Source: Inquilinus sp. Marseille-Q2685 (lineage in GTDB: Bacteria; Pseudomonadota; Alphaproteobacteria; DSM-16000; Inquilinaceae). Taken from it: a stretch of DNA of 64,000 nucleotides. This document shows positions 45,967 through 54,737 of this stretch, one piece after another. The position numbers were made by a program, and so were the translations under genes. Every line of letters starts with the position of its first letter. Positions within the stretch are counted from its first letter, which is position 1. The notes beneath the pieces were generated by a model. It saw nothing but the letters and a program-made list of their open reading frames with translations, was not told the DNA's origin and ran no database searches. The stretch lies in the NCBI RefSeq assembly GCF_916619195.1, contig NZ_CAKAKL010000002.1, positions 1,428,001 through 1,492,000 on the forward strand. Reading direction: 5' to 3'.

Positions 45967-46823
45967 CCGCCCGGCGCAGAAGGCTGCCGCCCTGGACCTG
46001 GCTGATGATCGCGCCGGCGGCGGTGCTGCTGGGCGTGTTCCTGCTGGTGCCCTATCTCAACATCGTGCTGATGAGCGTCCGGCCGCCGGCCACCGGCGCG
46101 CCCTACGGGCCGGGGCTGACGCTGGACAACTACCGGCGCGCCCTGACCGACGGCTACTACCTGGCCCAGCTGGGCAGCACTTTGTGGATCGCGCTCCTGA
46201 CCACCGCGGCGACGCTCCTGATCGGCTTCCCGGTCGCCTGGCAGCTGGCGCGCAGCCGGTCGCGCTGGCGACCGGTGCTGTACGGCATCGTGCTGTCGCC
46301 GCTCCTGGTCGGGATCGTGGTCCGCAGCTTCGGCTGGACCATCCTCCTGGGCAACAACGGCGTCATCAACAAGGCGGCCCGGTCGCTGGGCCTGACCCTG
46401 GCCCCGCTGCCGCTGATGTACAACACGCTCGGCATCGTCATCGCCCTGACCCATGTCTTCCTGCCCTTCATGATCCTGCCGATCATGGCGGCGCTGCAGA
46501 CCATCGATCCGGTGCTGGAGGCGGCGGGGCGGTCGCTCGGCGCCACGCGGCGGGTGGCGTTCCGGCGCATCGTCCTGCCGCTGGCCCTGCCCGGGATCCA
46601 GTCCGGCTGCATCCTGGTCTTCGTGCTGGCGCTCAGCGCCTATGTCACCCCGGTGCTGATCGGCGGCATGCGGGTGAAGACCATGACCCTGACCGTGGTC
46701 GACACCCTGACCGACGCGTTCCAATGGCCGCTGGGCTCGGCCCTGGCGCTGATGCTCAGCGTCGCCGGCGGGCTCTGCGTCGTCCTGTTCGCCCGGGCCA
46801 CGCGGATGCGGTGGGCGCCATGA
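45963..46823 (+). CDS. ABC transporter permease (PotB-like)
   Basis: A 286-residue permease with six predicted helices, beginning PPWTWLMIAPAAVLLGVFLL. The EAA loop reads EAAGRSLGATRRVAFRRIVL. It has 4-base overlaps with the ATPase and the second permease genes. Confidence 0.92.
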   Translation: MTARRRRLPPWTWLMIAPAAVLLGVFLLVPYLNIVLMSVRPPATGAPYGPGLTLDNYRRALTDGYYLAQLGSTLWIALLTTAATLLIGFPVAWQLARSRSRWRPVLYGIVLSPLLVGIVVRSFGWTILLGNNGVINKAARSLGLTLAPLPLMYNTLGIVIALTHVFLPFMILPIMAALQTIDPVLEAAGRSLGATRRVAFRRIVLPLALPGIQSGCILVFVLALSAYVTPVLIGGMRVKTMTLTVVDTLTDAFQWPLGSALALMLSVAGGLCVVLFARATRMRWAP

Positions 46824-47611
46824 AGCCGCGTCGGCCGATCCTGTTCCCGGTGTTCTGCGGGCTGGTCTACGCCTTCCTGCTGGCGCCGATCCTGGTCGTG
46901 GTCGGCGCCTCCTTCAGCGCCGGCGCCTTCCTGGCCTTCCCGCCGCAGGGGCTGTCGCTGCGCTGGTACGAGGCCTTCTTCGGCAACGAGGTGTTCGTCA
47001 CCGCGATCTGGACCTCGCTGCAGGTCGCGGCGATCGCCACCCTGGCCTCCGCCGCGATCGGCACCGCCGCCGCCCTCTACCACGCCCGCCACGCCGGCCG
47101 GGCGAAGGAGGCGATCCGCATCGCCGTGCTGGCGCCGCTGCTGCTGCCCGAGGTGCTGACGGCGATCGCACTGCTGTTCTTCTTCTACGCCATCGGCATC
47201 GGCACGAGGAACCTGGTGGCGCTGGTCACCGGCCATGTGCTGATCACCCTGCCCTTCGTGTTCATGAACGTCTCGGCCTCGCTGCAGGGCTTCGACCGGT
47301 CGTGGGAGCTGGCGGCGCGCAGCCTCGGCGCCCGGCCGTGGCGGGTGTTCCTGCGCATCACCCTGCCGCTGATCAAGCCGGGGCTGATCGGCGGCTGCCT
47401 GTTCGCCTTCATCATCTCCTTCGACACCTTCGCGATCTCGTTCCTCCTGAAGGACGTCGGGACCTCGACGCTGCCGATCCAGCTGTTCGATTATCTTCGC
47501 CTGAACTTCACGCCGGAGGCCGCGGCCGTCTCCACCGTCAGCATCGTCATGACGCTGCTGGTCGTGGTGGTGACCGAGAAGGTCCTCGGCCTCAAGATCC
47601 AGAGGTTCTGA
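46820..47611 (+). CDS. ABC transporter permease (PotC-like)
   Basis: A 263-residue permease; LVYAFLLAPILVVVGASFSA is helix 1, LSLRWYEAFFGN the PotC hallmark, and ELAARSLGARPWRVFLRITL the EAA loop. It completes the importer of the nucleoside-hydrolase/oxygenase module. The GntR gene follows after 9 bases. Confidence 0.92.
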   Translation: MKPRRPILFPVFCGLVYAFLLAPILVVVGASFSAGAFLAFPPQGLSLRWYEAFFGNEVFVTAIWTSLQVAAIATLASAAIGTAAALYHARHAGRAKEAIRIAVLAPLLLPEVLTAIALLFFFYAIGIGTRNLVALVTGHVLITLPFVFMNVSASLQGFDRSWELAARSLGARPWRVFLRITLPLIKPGLIGGCLFAFIISFDTFAISFLLKDVGTSTLPIQLFDYLRLNFTPEAAAVSTVSIVMTLLVVVVTEKVLGLKIQRF

Positions 47612-47620
47612 CGCGCGACC

Positions 47621-48319
47621 ATGGAGACCGCCATCCCGGACGAAGACGGCGGCGCCCCGCGCCGGCCGGTGCTGTCGCAGACGGTGCTCGCCTTCCTTGA
47701 GCGCAAGATCATCCTGCGCGAGCTGCCCCCCGGCGCCAAGCTGGTGGAGGAGGAGCTGTGCGAGCGCTACGGCATCAGCCGGTCGCCGGTGCGCGAGGCG
47801 CTGCGGCTGCTGGAGGGCACCGGGCTGGTGATCCGCCGGCCGCGCCAGGGCGTGCGGGTGGCGCCGATGTCGCTGGCCGATCTCGACCAGATCTATTCCT
47901 GCCGGGTGAAGCTGGAGGCGCTGGCGGCGGAGGGCGCGGCCCGGTCGGCCAATCCGGTCGCGGTCGCCGGCGAGCTCTCGGTCGCCCTCGCAGCGATGCG
48001 GTCGGCACTGGAGGCCGGCGAGGTCGAGCGATGCTTCGACGCCAATGTCGCCCTGACCGAGGCGCTGCACGAGGCCTCCGGCAATGCCGTGCTGCAACGC
48101 CTGCTGGCCATCGTGCAGAAGCCGGCGCTGCGCTACCGCCACCTGGCCTATGGCGTGTCGGCGGAGATGACGGCGATCGCGATCGAGGCCAACCAGCAGA
48201 TGATCGACGCGATCCGCCGCGGCGACGCCCCGGCCGCCGGCCAAGTCACCGCAGGCCTGGTCGAGGTCGCCTGGCAGATCGTCCGCAGGGCGCTGTCCTC
48301 GACCATCGGCAAGCGCTGA
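47621..48319 (+). CDS. GntR family regulator (FadR subfamily, FCD domain)
   Basis: A 232-residue regulator. The winged helix-turn-helix is LVEEELCERYGISRSPVREA (41-60), followed by GTGLVIRRPRQGVRVAPMSL; the all-helical FCD domain from about residue 85 has the usual metal-site region (DANVALTEALHEASGN). It is the last gene of the rightward operon and probably represses it, and the divergent hydrolase, through the CTGTATACA pair at 42762-42790. The effector may be a nucleobase or its oxidised product. Confidence 0.92.
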   Translation: METAIPDEDGGAPRRPVLSQTVLAFLERKIILRELPPGAKLVEEELCERYGISRSPVREALRLLEGTGLVIRRPRQGVRVAPMSLADLDQIYSCRVKLEALAAEGAARSANPVAVAGELSVALAAMRSALEAGEVERCFDANVALTEALHEASGNAVLQRLLAIVQKPALRYRHLAYGVSAEMTAIAIEANQQMIDAIRRGDAPAAGQVTAGLVEVAWQIVRRALSSTIGKR

Positions 48320-48337
48320 CGGGAGGCGTCACCGCTT
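48311..48337. terminator. Hairpin between convergent GntR and methyltransferase genes
   Basis: AAGCGCTGACG (48311-48321) and CGTCACCGCTT (48327-48337) pair with one mismatch around a GGAGG loop. Both stop codons fall in the stem. No T-run follows, so intrinsic termination is uncertain. Confidence 0.4.
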
Positions 48338-48967
48338 CCGTGCCACGAGGAACGGCCGCAGATCCTTGCCGCGCGAGGCGTGGCGCCCGCGCTCGATGAT
48401 CTCGAACCCCGCCGCCGCGATCTCGCGCTCCAACTCCTGCGCCGTGAGAAAGCTCACATAGGGCGCCTTCCCGACGAGCTGCATCAGGGGCAGGACGACG
48501 CGCATCAGCGGGTTCGCCTCGCCGACGCAGGGCGTCTTGGAAATGAAGATCCCGCCCGGCTTCAGCAGCCGATGGACATTTCTCAGCGCAGTCTCCCGCG
48601 CCGCCACCAGATGCAGGACATTGAAGCCCAGGGCGACGTCGAAGGTCCCGTCCGGGCAAGGCATCGCATCGGGGGTCGCGACCCGGAAATCGGCATTGGC
48701 GCATCCCGCGGCTTCGGCCTTCCCGCGGGCGATCGCGATCATCTCGGCCGATATGTCGGTCGCCAGGATGCGCCCGACGGAGGATGCGAGCCTGAGCGCC
48801 GTCGTCCCCGTGCCGCACCCGAATTCGAAGACCGCATCGCCGTCCCTGAGATAGTGCCGCGTGCGCTCCAGCGTCCGCTCGTAGCCCGCCATGTCCGCGA
48901 TCGGATCGGCGGCGTATCTGCCCGCGGCCCGGTCCCAGAAGCGCGCGTCGTTCGCGACCTGCGGCAC
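48329..48967 (-). CDS. Class I SAM-dependent methyltransferase
   Basis: A 212-residue methyltransferase (Methyltransf_11/25 type). Motif I is VFEFGCGTGTTALRLA (about 47-62), followed by ILATDISAEMIAIARGKAEA and FDVALGFNVLHLV. It ends with a basic ARKR tail. The substrate is unknown. It lies 8 bases after a DUF1801 gene in the same direction. Confidence 0.87.
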   Translation of the reverse strand: MPQVANDARFWDRAAGRYAADPIADMAGYERTLERTRHYLRDGDAVFEFGCGTGTTALRLASSVGRILATDISAEMIAIARGKAEAAGCANADFRVATPDAMPCPDGTFDVALGFNVLHLVAARETALRNVHRLLKPGGIFISKTPCVGEANPLMRVVLPLMQLVGKAPYVSFLTAQELEREIAAAGFEIIERGRHASRGKDLRPFLVARKR

Positions 48968-48975
48968 GGCGCGCC

Positions 48976-49392
48976 TCAGCCGCGCTTCCTTCTCGCCTGC
49001 GCCGAAAGGTTCAAGGTCACGGCAGCGCGGATGAGATCCTTCAACGCCGCTTCATCGATCGCGTCGCCCTCGCGGATGTCGATGGCGCGCCGGGTGTTGC
49101 CGTCGAGGCTCGAGTTGAACAGGCCGGACGGGTCCGCCAGCGACGCGCCCTTGGCGAAGGTCAGCTTCACCACCGCCTTGTACGTCTCGCCGGTGCAGAT
49201 GATGCCGGCATGCGACCACACCGGGACCCCTCTCCACTTCCACTCCTCGACCACCTCGGGATCGGCCTGCCTGATCAGGGCCCGGACCCGGGCGAGCGTC
49301 TCGCCCCGCCAGTCCCCCAACTCCTCGATCCTGGCATCGATCAGCCGGGAGGGAGAGCCGCCTTCGGTGGCGGCTGCCGTCGTTGCATTCAT
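48976..49392 (-). CDS. DUF1801 domain-containing protein
   Basis: A 138-residue protein with the DUF1801 (YdhG-like) fold: ETLARVRALIRQADPEVVEE then WKWRGVPVWSHAGIICTGET, with FAKGASLADPSGLFNSSLDG. The family is found in many bacteria, has no established activity and is related to the frataxin-like YdeI group. It is downstream of a second DUF1801 gene (34-base gap) and upstream of the methyltransferase, suggesting a small operon. Confidence 0.85.
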   Translation of the reverse strand: MNATTAAATEGGSPSRLIDARIEELGDWRGETLARVRALIRQADPEVVEEWKWRGVPVWSHAGIICTGETYKAVVKLTFAKGASLADPSGLFNSSLDGNTRRAIDIREGDAIDEAALKDLIRAAVTLNLSAQARRKRG

Positions 49393-49426
49393 GGCTGCTG
49401 TCGCTCCCTCGAGTATCTCTCGCCGC

Positions 49427-49915
49427 TCACATCTTCTCGCCGGGCAGCTCGCTGGCCTGCTTCACCCAGGCGCAGAACTGGGCCTCGTCGAGCGGCTCGT
49501 CCTCGCGGATGTCGAGGTAGCGCACCTCCTTCTGCTTGGACGTGCCGGGCGGGAGAGGCTGCAGCGAGGCGCCGCGGAAGAACGCCACCTTGATGTATTT
49601 CGTGAAGCAATGGATGCCGAGGAACCAGGTCTTCTCCTCCACCCCGTACATCGGCGAGTTCCATTTGACCGCCTTGCGCACGCCGGGGACGGTGCGCTCT
49701 ATCAGAGTGTCGAGCCGGCGCCCGACCTCGCTTTTCCAGCCCGGCATCGCCGCGATATAGGCCTGCACGGGCTCGTCGCCATAGCCCTTCGCGATCTGCG
49801 GGTTGCCGCCCGAGAGCAGGACCGGCGCCGCGGCCGGCTCCGTCGCCTTCGGCTTGCGCGGCTTGGCGGCGGCCGTCCTGGCGGCCTTCGCCTTGGCGGA
49901 TGTCGTGTCGGTCAT
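49427..49915 (-). CDS. DUF1801 domain-containing protein with basic N-terminal tail
   Basis: A 162-residue protein. The first 30 residues are Ala/Lys/Pro-rich (KAKAARTAAAKPRKPKATEP), like histone-H1-type tails. The DUF1801 domain follows: GWKSEVGRRLDTLIERTVPG, VKWNSPMYGVEEKTWF and FFRGASLQPLPPG. It is paralogous to the downstream neighbour but not a recent duplicate. The basic tail may bind nucleic acid; this is speculation. Confidence 0.85.
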   Translation of the reverse strand: MTDTTSAKAKAARTAAAKPRKPKATEPAAAPVLLSGGNPQIAKGYGDEPVQAYIAAMPGWKSEVGRRLDTLIERTVPGVRKAVKWNSPMYGVEEKTWFLGIHCFTKYIKVAFFRGASLQPLPPGTSKQKEVRYLDIREDEPLDEAQFCAWVKQASELPGEKM

Positions 49916-49979
49916 GGCGCTCCCCTCGCTGACAGACAGGCCGCAGAGAATACTTCGATTCCGGCCGATGTCGACCGGC

Positions 49980-51752
49980 TCAGCCCGCCGCCAGGAGCGG
50001 GCGGATCTCGCCGGTGGTGCCGTCGGTCAGGCCGAGGTCGGTGACGTGGGGCCCGGGGTTGCAGGCCAGGCTGGCGCCGACCACCGCCTTGAAGGTGCGG
50101 TAGGGCGGCTGCCAGTCGACGATCCGGTCCGCCGCCGCCTTCACCGCGGCGAAGTCGGCCGCGACCTCCGCCGCCGGCGCGTCCGACAGCAGGCCGCAGA
50201 CCGGCAGGGCCACCTGTGCCGTGACGGCGCCGCCTTCGGCCACCGCCATGCCGCCGCCGGCCGCGATCACCGCATTGGCGGCCGCCGCCATGTCGGCCGG
50301 GTCGCGGCCGAACACGGTCAGGTTGTGGCTGTCGTGCGAGATCGTGGTGGCCAGCGCGCCGCGCCAAGGACCCCAGTCGTCGAGGATGCCGATCTGCGGC
50401 ACCGCCGGGCGCCGGCCATGGCGATGGATCACCGCCATCAGGATCCTGTCCTCCGGCAGCACCACCGCGCCGTCCTTCACCTCGACCGCGAGGTCGCGCC
50501 ATTCGGTGAAGCGCGGCCGGAAGATCGAGTTGACCACGGCCGTGCCGTCGCCCGGCAGGCGGAGGACGAAATCGTCGGTGGTCAGCGGCGGCACCTTCAC
50601 GCTGTCATGGAAGGCATCGGCCGGCCGGCCGAGCGGACCGCCGATCAGGCGCCCCTCGGCCGCGACCTCGCGGCCCGAGGCGAAGACCCGCTCGACCCCC
50701 AGCGTCTCCAGCCCATCCAGCACGACCAGATCGGCGCGGCGGCCGGGCGCGACCAGGCCGAGATCGCGGCGGCCGAGGCGCATCGCCGCATTCAGCGTCG
50801 CCGCCCGGATCGCGTCGACCGGCTTCATGCCGTAGCGGACCAGCCGCCGCAGCACGTCGACGACGCCGCCGGCGGCGACGAGATCGTCCGGAAAGATGTC
50901 GTCGGTGCAGATGGTCAGGGTCTGCGGCAGGTGCGGCAGGCTCGCCAGCGCCTGCACCGCGCCGGGCAGGACATAGTCGTGCGACCCGCGCAGCTCGACC
51001 GTGAAGCCGGCGCGCAGCTTGGCTAGCAGGTCGTCGCCCGAGGTGATCTCGTGGTCCGACTGGATGCCGGCGGCGGCGAAGCCCTGCAGCGACGCGCCCT
51101 CCAGCCCGCGGGCATGGCCGCAGACCAGCTTGCCGCTGGCCAGGCCGGCGGCGACCACGCCCTGCATCGGCTCGCTGCGGTCCAGCACGCCGCGCATGTT
51201 CATCACCTCGGCGACGCCGGCGATCTCCGGCCAGCGCAGCATCTCCGCCATCTCGCCGCCGCCGACCTCGGCGCCCGCCACCTCCAGCCCCGGCGCCGAG
51301 GGCACGCAGGACGGCGCCAGGGTGAGGATCCGCAGCGGCAGCCCCTGCCCGGCCTCGACCGCCCAGCGCACCCCGGCCAGGCCGGCGACGTTGCCGACCT
51401 CGTGCGGATCCCAGCAGATCGTCGTCGTGCCCTGCGGCACCACCACCTCGGCATAGCGCCGCGGCGTCACCATCGAGCTTTCGATGTGCAGATGCGTGTC
51501 GATCAGCCCGGGCGCGACGAAGCGGCCCGCGGCGTCGACCATCCGGCCGGCATCACCGCGGCTGCCGGGGGCGTGCACGCTGGCGACCAGCGGCCCGACC
51601 AGCCCGATATCGGCGGCGCGGACCTCCGAGGTCGCGACGTCGACCAGGCTGGCGCCGGTGATCAGCACGTCGAAAGGCGCGAGCCCGCGGGCGGCGCGCA
51701 CGGCGCGGTCGCGCAGGCCGGGATCGTCCAGGTCGTGGGGTTCGCGGGTCAT
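49980..51752 (-). CDS. ade: Adenine deaminase
   Basis: A 590-residue amidohydrolase converting adenine to hypoxanthine. The metal motif is GLIDTHLHIESSM (His87, His89); TTTICWDPHEVGNVAGLAG and VCGHARGLEG are characteristic of Ade. The C-terminal adenine-deaminase domain contains TISHDSHNLTVFGRDPADMA. The length is normal. The start (51752) overlaps the nucleoside-hydrolase stop by 4 bases. It is the last gene of a LacI-led operon and presumably handles adenine released from imported adenosine. Confidence 0.93.
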   Translation of the reverse strand: MTREPHDLDDPGLRDRAVRAARGLAPFDVLITGASLVDVATSEVRAADIGLVGPLVASVHAPGSRGDAGRMVDAAGRFVAPGLIDTHLHIESSMVTPRRYAEVVVPQGTTTICWDPHEVGNVAGLAGVRWAVEAGQGLPLRILTLAPSCVPSAPGLEVAGAEVGGGEMAEMLRWPEIAGVAEVMNMRGVLDRSEPMQGVVAAGLASGKLVCGHARGLEGASLQGFAAAGIQSDHEITSGDDLLAKLRAGFTVELRGSHDYVLPGAVQALASLPHLPQTLTICTDDIFPDDLVAAGGVVDVLRRLVRYGMKPVDAIRAATLNAAMRLGRRDLGLVAPGRRADLVVLDGLETLGVERVFASGREVAAEGRLIGGPLGRPADAFHDSVKVPPLTTDDFVLRLPGDGTAVVNSIFRPRFTEWRDLAVEVKDGAVVLPEDRILMAVIHRHGRRPAVPQIGILDDWGPWRGALATTISHDSHNLTVFGRDPADMAAAANAVIAAGGGMAVAEGGAVTAQVALPVCGLLSDAPAAEVAADFAAVKAAADRIVDWQPPYRTFKAVVGASLACNPGPHVTDLGLTDGTTGEIRPLLAAG

Positions 51753-52684
51753 GGCTGGACCTTCTGTTGGGCGGCGCGTTCCAGCGCGCCGAGCGCCATC
51801 GCCCGGATGCGCCCGACCTCCGGCACGGTGGCGATGTCGGCGTTGGCGGCGGCCTTGCGCGGCACCCGCCATTCGATGACGGTCATGCCGCGGGTCAGCC
51901 GGCCGGACAGCTCGGCATCCAGCCGGGCCGGGCGGACTCCCATCGTCGCCGGCTCGATCCAGGCGGCGGCCGCCACCGGGTCGTAGAGCGGATGCGGCCC
52001 CCCGGGCTGGCCGATGGAGGCATAGCCCTGCAGCAGGTCGGCCAGCACCGCGGCGCGGTCGCCGCCCATGGCCCGCAGCGTGTCGGCATCGGCGACCGAG
52101 ACCGTGACCGGCCGGCAGGCGTCGAGCCCGACCATGGCGATGCGCACCCCGGCGTCGATCACCGCCTGGATCGCCTCCGGGTCGACCGCGGCGTTGAACT
52201 CGGCGACCGCGGTGTGATTGCCGGGGCCGGCGCTGCCGCCCATCCAGACTAGCCGGATCTGCGCGGCCAGGTCGGGCCGGGCGATCAGCAGCGCCGCGAT
52301 GTTGGTCAGCGGCCCCAGCGCCAGGACCTCGCTTCCGCCCTCCTCCAGGTACCGGACCAGGGCTGACAGCGCCGGCTCCTCGGACAAGGGCGTATCGGCT
52401 TCGGGCAAGCTGCGGCCGACCGTCGGCATGGCGCCGTCGCCGAGGGCATAGGCGGCGGTGACGAGATCGCCGAGCAGCGGCCGGTCGCGGCCGGCATGGA
52501 TGGGCACGTCCCAGCCGAAGAAGGTGGCGGCGTCGCGGGCATTCTGCGCCACCCGGTCCAGCGGGGCGTTGCCGGCGACCAGAGACAGGCCGGCGATCGC
52601 GACGTCCGGCGCATCCGCCACCATGGCGATGGCGACCGCGTCGTCGAAGCCCATATCGGTGTCGATCCACACCCGGCGCATCAT
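51749..52684 (-). CDS. Nucleoside hydrolase (inosine-uridine preferring family)
   Basis: A 311-residue N-ribohydrolase. The calcium cluster DTDMGFDDA (8-16) has Met in place of the usual Pro, a common variant. LALGPLTNIAALLIARP, GNHTAVAEFNAAVDPEA and the C-terminal region are family-typical. Coupled by ATGA overlaps to the ATPase gene upstream and to the ade gene downstream, it very likely cleaves a purine nucleoside whose adenine is then deaminated. Confidence 0.92.
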   Translation of the reverse strand: MMRRVWIDTDMGFDDAVAIAMVADAPDVAIAGLSLVAGNAPLDRVAQNARDAATFFGWDVPIHAGRDRPLLGDLVTAAYALGDGAMPTVGRSLPEADTPLSEEPALSALVRYLEEGGSEVLALGPLTNIAALLIARPDLAAQIRLVWMGGSAGPGNHTAVAEFNAAVDPEAIQAVIDAGVRIAMVGLDACRPVTVSVADADTLRAMGGDRAAVLADLLQGYASIGQPGGPHPLYDPVAAAAWIEPATMGVRPARLDAELSGRLTRGMTVIEWRVPRKAAANADIATVPEVGRIRAMALGALERAAQQKVQP

Positions 52685-53706
52685 GCGTGCTCCATCACCG
52701 CGGCCGTCGCCAGCGGCAGGTCGAAGGCGATCTCCGCCCCCGCCTCGTGCCGCGGTTCGGCCGACGGCACCTCGGCCTTGATCGGGCCGGCCGGCGTTTC
52801 CAGCAGGTATTCCACGGTCTGGCCGAGATAGGAGACGCCGCGCACCCGGCCGCGATGCGGGCCGGCGCCCAGCGCCACCGCCTGCGGCCGCCAGCCCAGC
52901 GCCTTCGCCGCCGCCGGCAGGGCGAAGCCCGGCGCCAGGCTGCCGCCGGCCGTGGCCAGCCGGCCCTCCTCCACCGCGAAGGTGTTCTCGAAGCCCATGA
53001 AGCGGGCCACGAAGGGCGAGCGCGGCGCCTCGTAGATCTCGTCCGGCCGACCCATCTGCTCGATCTGGCCGGCGCGCATGACGATGATCCGGTCGGCCAG
53101 GGCCAGCGCCTCGGCCTGGTCGTGGGTGACGTAGATCATGGTGATGCCGAGCTCGCGCTGCAGGCGGCTGAGCTCGCTGCGCATCTCCAGCCGCAGCCGG
53201 GCGTCGAGATTGGACAAAGGCTCGTCCAGGAGCAGCAGCTGCGGCTCGACCACGATCGACCGGGCCAAAGCGACGCGCTGCTGCTGGCCGCCGGACAGGG
53301 CCTTGGGCAGGCGCTCGGCGAAGCCGGACAAGCCGACATTGGCCAGCGCCGCGCCGACCCGGCTGGTGATCTCCGCCTCCGGCAGCTTCTTCAGCCGCAG
53401 GCCGAAGGCGACGTTCTCGGCCACGGTCAGATGCGGGAACAGGGCGTAGGACTGGAACACCAGCCCGACGCCGCGCCTGTTGGCCGGAACCCGGGTGATG
53501 TCGCGCCCGGCCAGCGTGATCCGGCCGCCGGCCGGCGCCATCAGCCCGGCGATCGCGCGCATCGTCGTGGTCTTGCCGCAGCCGGAGGGGCCGAGCAGCG
53601 CCACCAGCTCGCCGCGCCGGATCGACACGGTCAGCCGGTCGACCACGACCTGGCCGTGATAGGCGAGCGTCAGCCCGTCCAGATGAAGGAAAGCGCTAGC
53701 CTGCAT
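52681..53706 (-). CDS. ABC transporter ATP-binding protein (PotA-like)
   Basis: A 341-residue ATPase. Walker A GPSGCGKTT (39-47), Q-loop FQSYALFPHLTV, signature LSGGQQQRVALARSI, Walker B LLLLDEPLSNLDA, switch THDQAEAL, then a C-terminal TOBE-like domain. Its first codons lie inside the left arm of the inverted repeat 53697-53966, so the ribosome-binding site could be hidden in a long stem. It serves the permeases at 53964 and 54737. Confidence 0.93.
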   Translation of the reverse strand: MQASAFLHLDGLTLAYHGQVVVDRLTVSIRRGELVALLGPSGCGKTTTMRAIAGLMAPAGGRITLAGRDITRVPANRRGVGLVFQSYALFPHLTVAENVAFGLRLKKLPEAEITSRVGAALANVGLSGFAERLPKALSGGQQQRVALARSIVVEPQLLLLDEPLSNLDARLRLEMRSELSRLQRELGITMIYVTHDQAEALALADRIIVMRAGQIEQMGRPDEIYEAPRSPFVARFMGFENTFAVEEGRLATAGGSLAPGFALPAAAKALGWRPQAVALGAGPHRGRVRGVSYLGQTVEYLLETPAGPIKAEVPSAEPRHEAGAEIAFDLPLATAAVMEHA

Positions 53707-53966
53707 TTCTCACCCTCCATGCGGCCTGCGTTGCCTTGCGGCGAGGTGAATGCGGCTCCGGGCGGCGAAGAGCGTATCGGGATATACGGTCGAGCCGCCC
53801 GGGGCCGCAGGCGCCCGCCGCAAGGCAACCCTTTGGGCCGGTTGAAGACGCCGGCAGGGGGCGTCGCCGCGCTTGCCCGATGTGCCGCATCGCGCCGCGC
53901 GCGGCTCCTGCCCTGCCGGCGTCTTGAACCGGCGCAGGCCACATCGAGGGTGAGAAATGCAGGCTA
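53697..53966. repeat. Large nested inverted repeat between permease and ATPase genes
   Basis: Outer arms of 34 bases (53697-53730 and 53933-53966) match at 32 positions; 22 consecutive bases at the gene-facing ends, including GAGGGTGAGAAATGCAGGCT, pair perfectly. Inside are two further hairpin domains: TTGCCTTGCGGCG (53731-53743) with CGCCGCAAGGCAA (53816-53828), and a 23-base pair around GAAGACGCCGGCAGGG (53838-53860 with 53911-53933, one mismatch). The element includes the start of the ATPase gene and the last bases of the permease gene. It could be a fossil mobile element with terminal inverted repeats, or a structured RNA in the operon mRNA. It encodes no protein. Confidence 0.85.
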
Positions 53967-54737
53967 CACATAGCGGGACAGCCCCAGCAGGCGTTCGGCG
54001 ACCAGCACGATGGCCAGCGACATTAGCGCCAGCAGGCCCGACAGGGCGGCCACCGACGGGTCGTAGTTGAATTCCATGTAGAACATCATGTCGATCGGCA
54101 GGGTCGAGACGCCGGGGCCGGACAGGAACAGCGACACCGGCACCTGGTTGAAGGAGGTGACGAAGCCGATGACGAAGGCGGCCATGATGCCGTTGCGGAT
54201 GTTCGGCAGCACCACCCGGAAGAAGGCCCCGGCCCGGCTGGCGCCGAGCAGCACCGCCGCCTCCTCCATGTCCACACGCAGGTTCTTCAGGCTGGCCGAG
54301 GTGATGCGCACGGCATAGGGCACCAGCAGCGCCGTGTGGGCGACGAACAGCGCGGCGATGACCGGGATGCCGGCCGGGATCACCAGATGCCGCAGCAGCG
54401 CAAGGCCGACGATGATGCCGGGCACGATGATCGGCGCCGTGATCACGCCGCGCACCGCCTCGCGCCCCGGCAGGTCGTAGCGTTCCAGCGCGTAGGCGGC
54501 GGGGATGCCCAGCAGCAGCGCCGCCCCGGTGGCGCCGAGGCCGAGCGCCATCGACAGGGCGAAGCTGGTGCGGAAGCTCTCGACCTCGAACACCTTCTCC
54601 ACCCAGCGCAGCGACAGGGCCGGCGGCGGGAAGGCCAGGGTCTCGCCGGCGGACAGGCCGGCGACGCAGATCAGGAGGAACGGGCCGATCAGGAACACCA
54701 TCACGGCGGCGAGCAGGGTGTGGCCGGCGATCCGCAT
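53964..54737 (-). CDS. ABC transporter permease (PotC-like)
   Basis: A 257-residue permease. LLAAVMVFLIGPFLLICVAG is helix 1, LSLRWVEKVFEVESF the PotC-type motif and EEAAVLLGASRAGAFFRVVL the EAA loop. The start overlaps the upstream permease stop by one base (TGATG). The stop lies in the right arm of the inverted repeat, so the last residues (SRYV) may have been altered by that element. Confidence 0.92.
   Translation of the reverse strand: MRIAGHTLLAAVMVFLIGPFLLICVAGLSAGETLAFPPPALSLRWVEKVFEVESFRTSFALSMALGLGATGAALLLGIPAAYALERYDLPGREAVRGVITAPIIVPGIIVGLALLRHLVIPAGIPVIAALFVAHTALLVPYAVRITSASLKNLRVDMEEAAVLLGASRAGAFFRVVLPNIRNGIMAAFVIGFVTSFNQVPVSLFLSGPGVSTLPIDMMFYMEFNYDPSVAALSGLLALMSLAIVLVAERLLGLSRYV

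Noticed and set aside
49980-52670. Apparent 896-codon adenine deaminase with a long N-terminal extension
   Set aside because: The extra part is an out-of-frame reading of the nucleoside-hydrolase gene; the deaminase starts at 51752 with a 4-base overlap.
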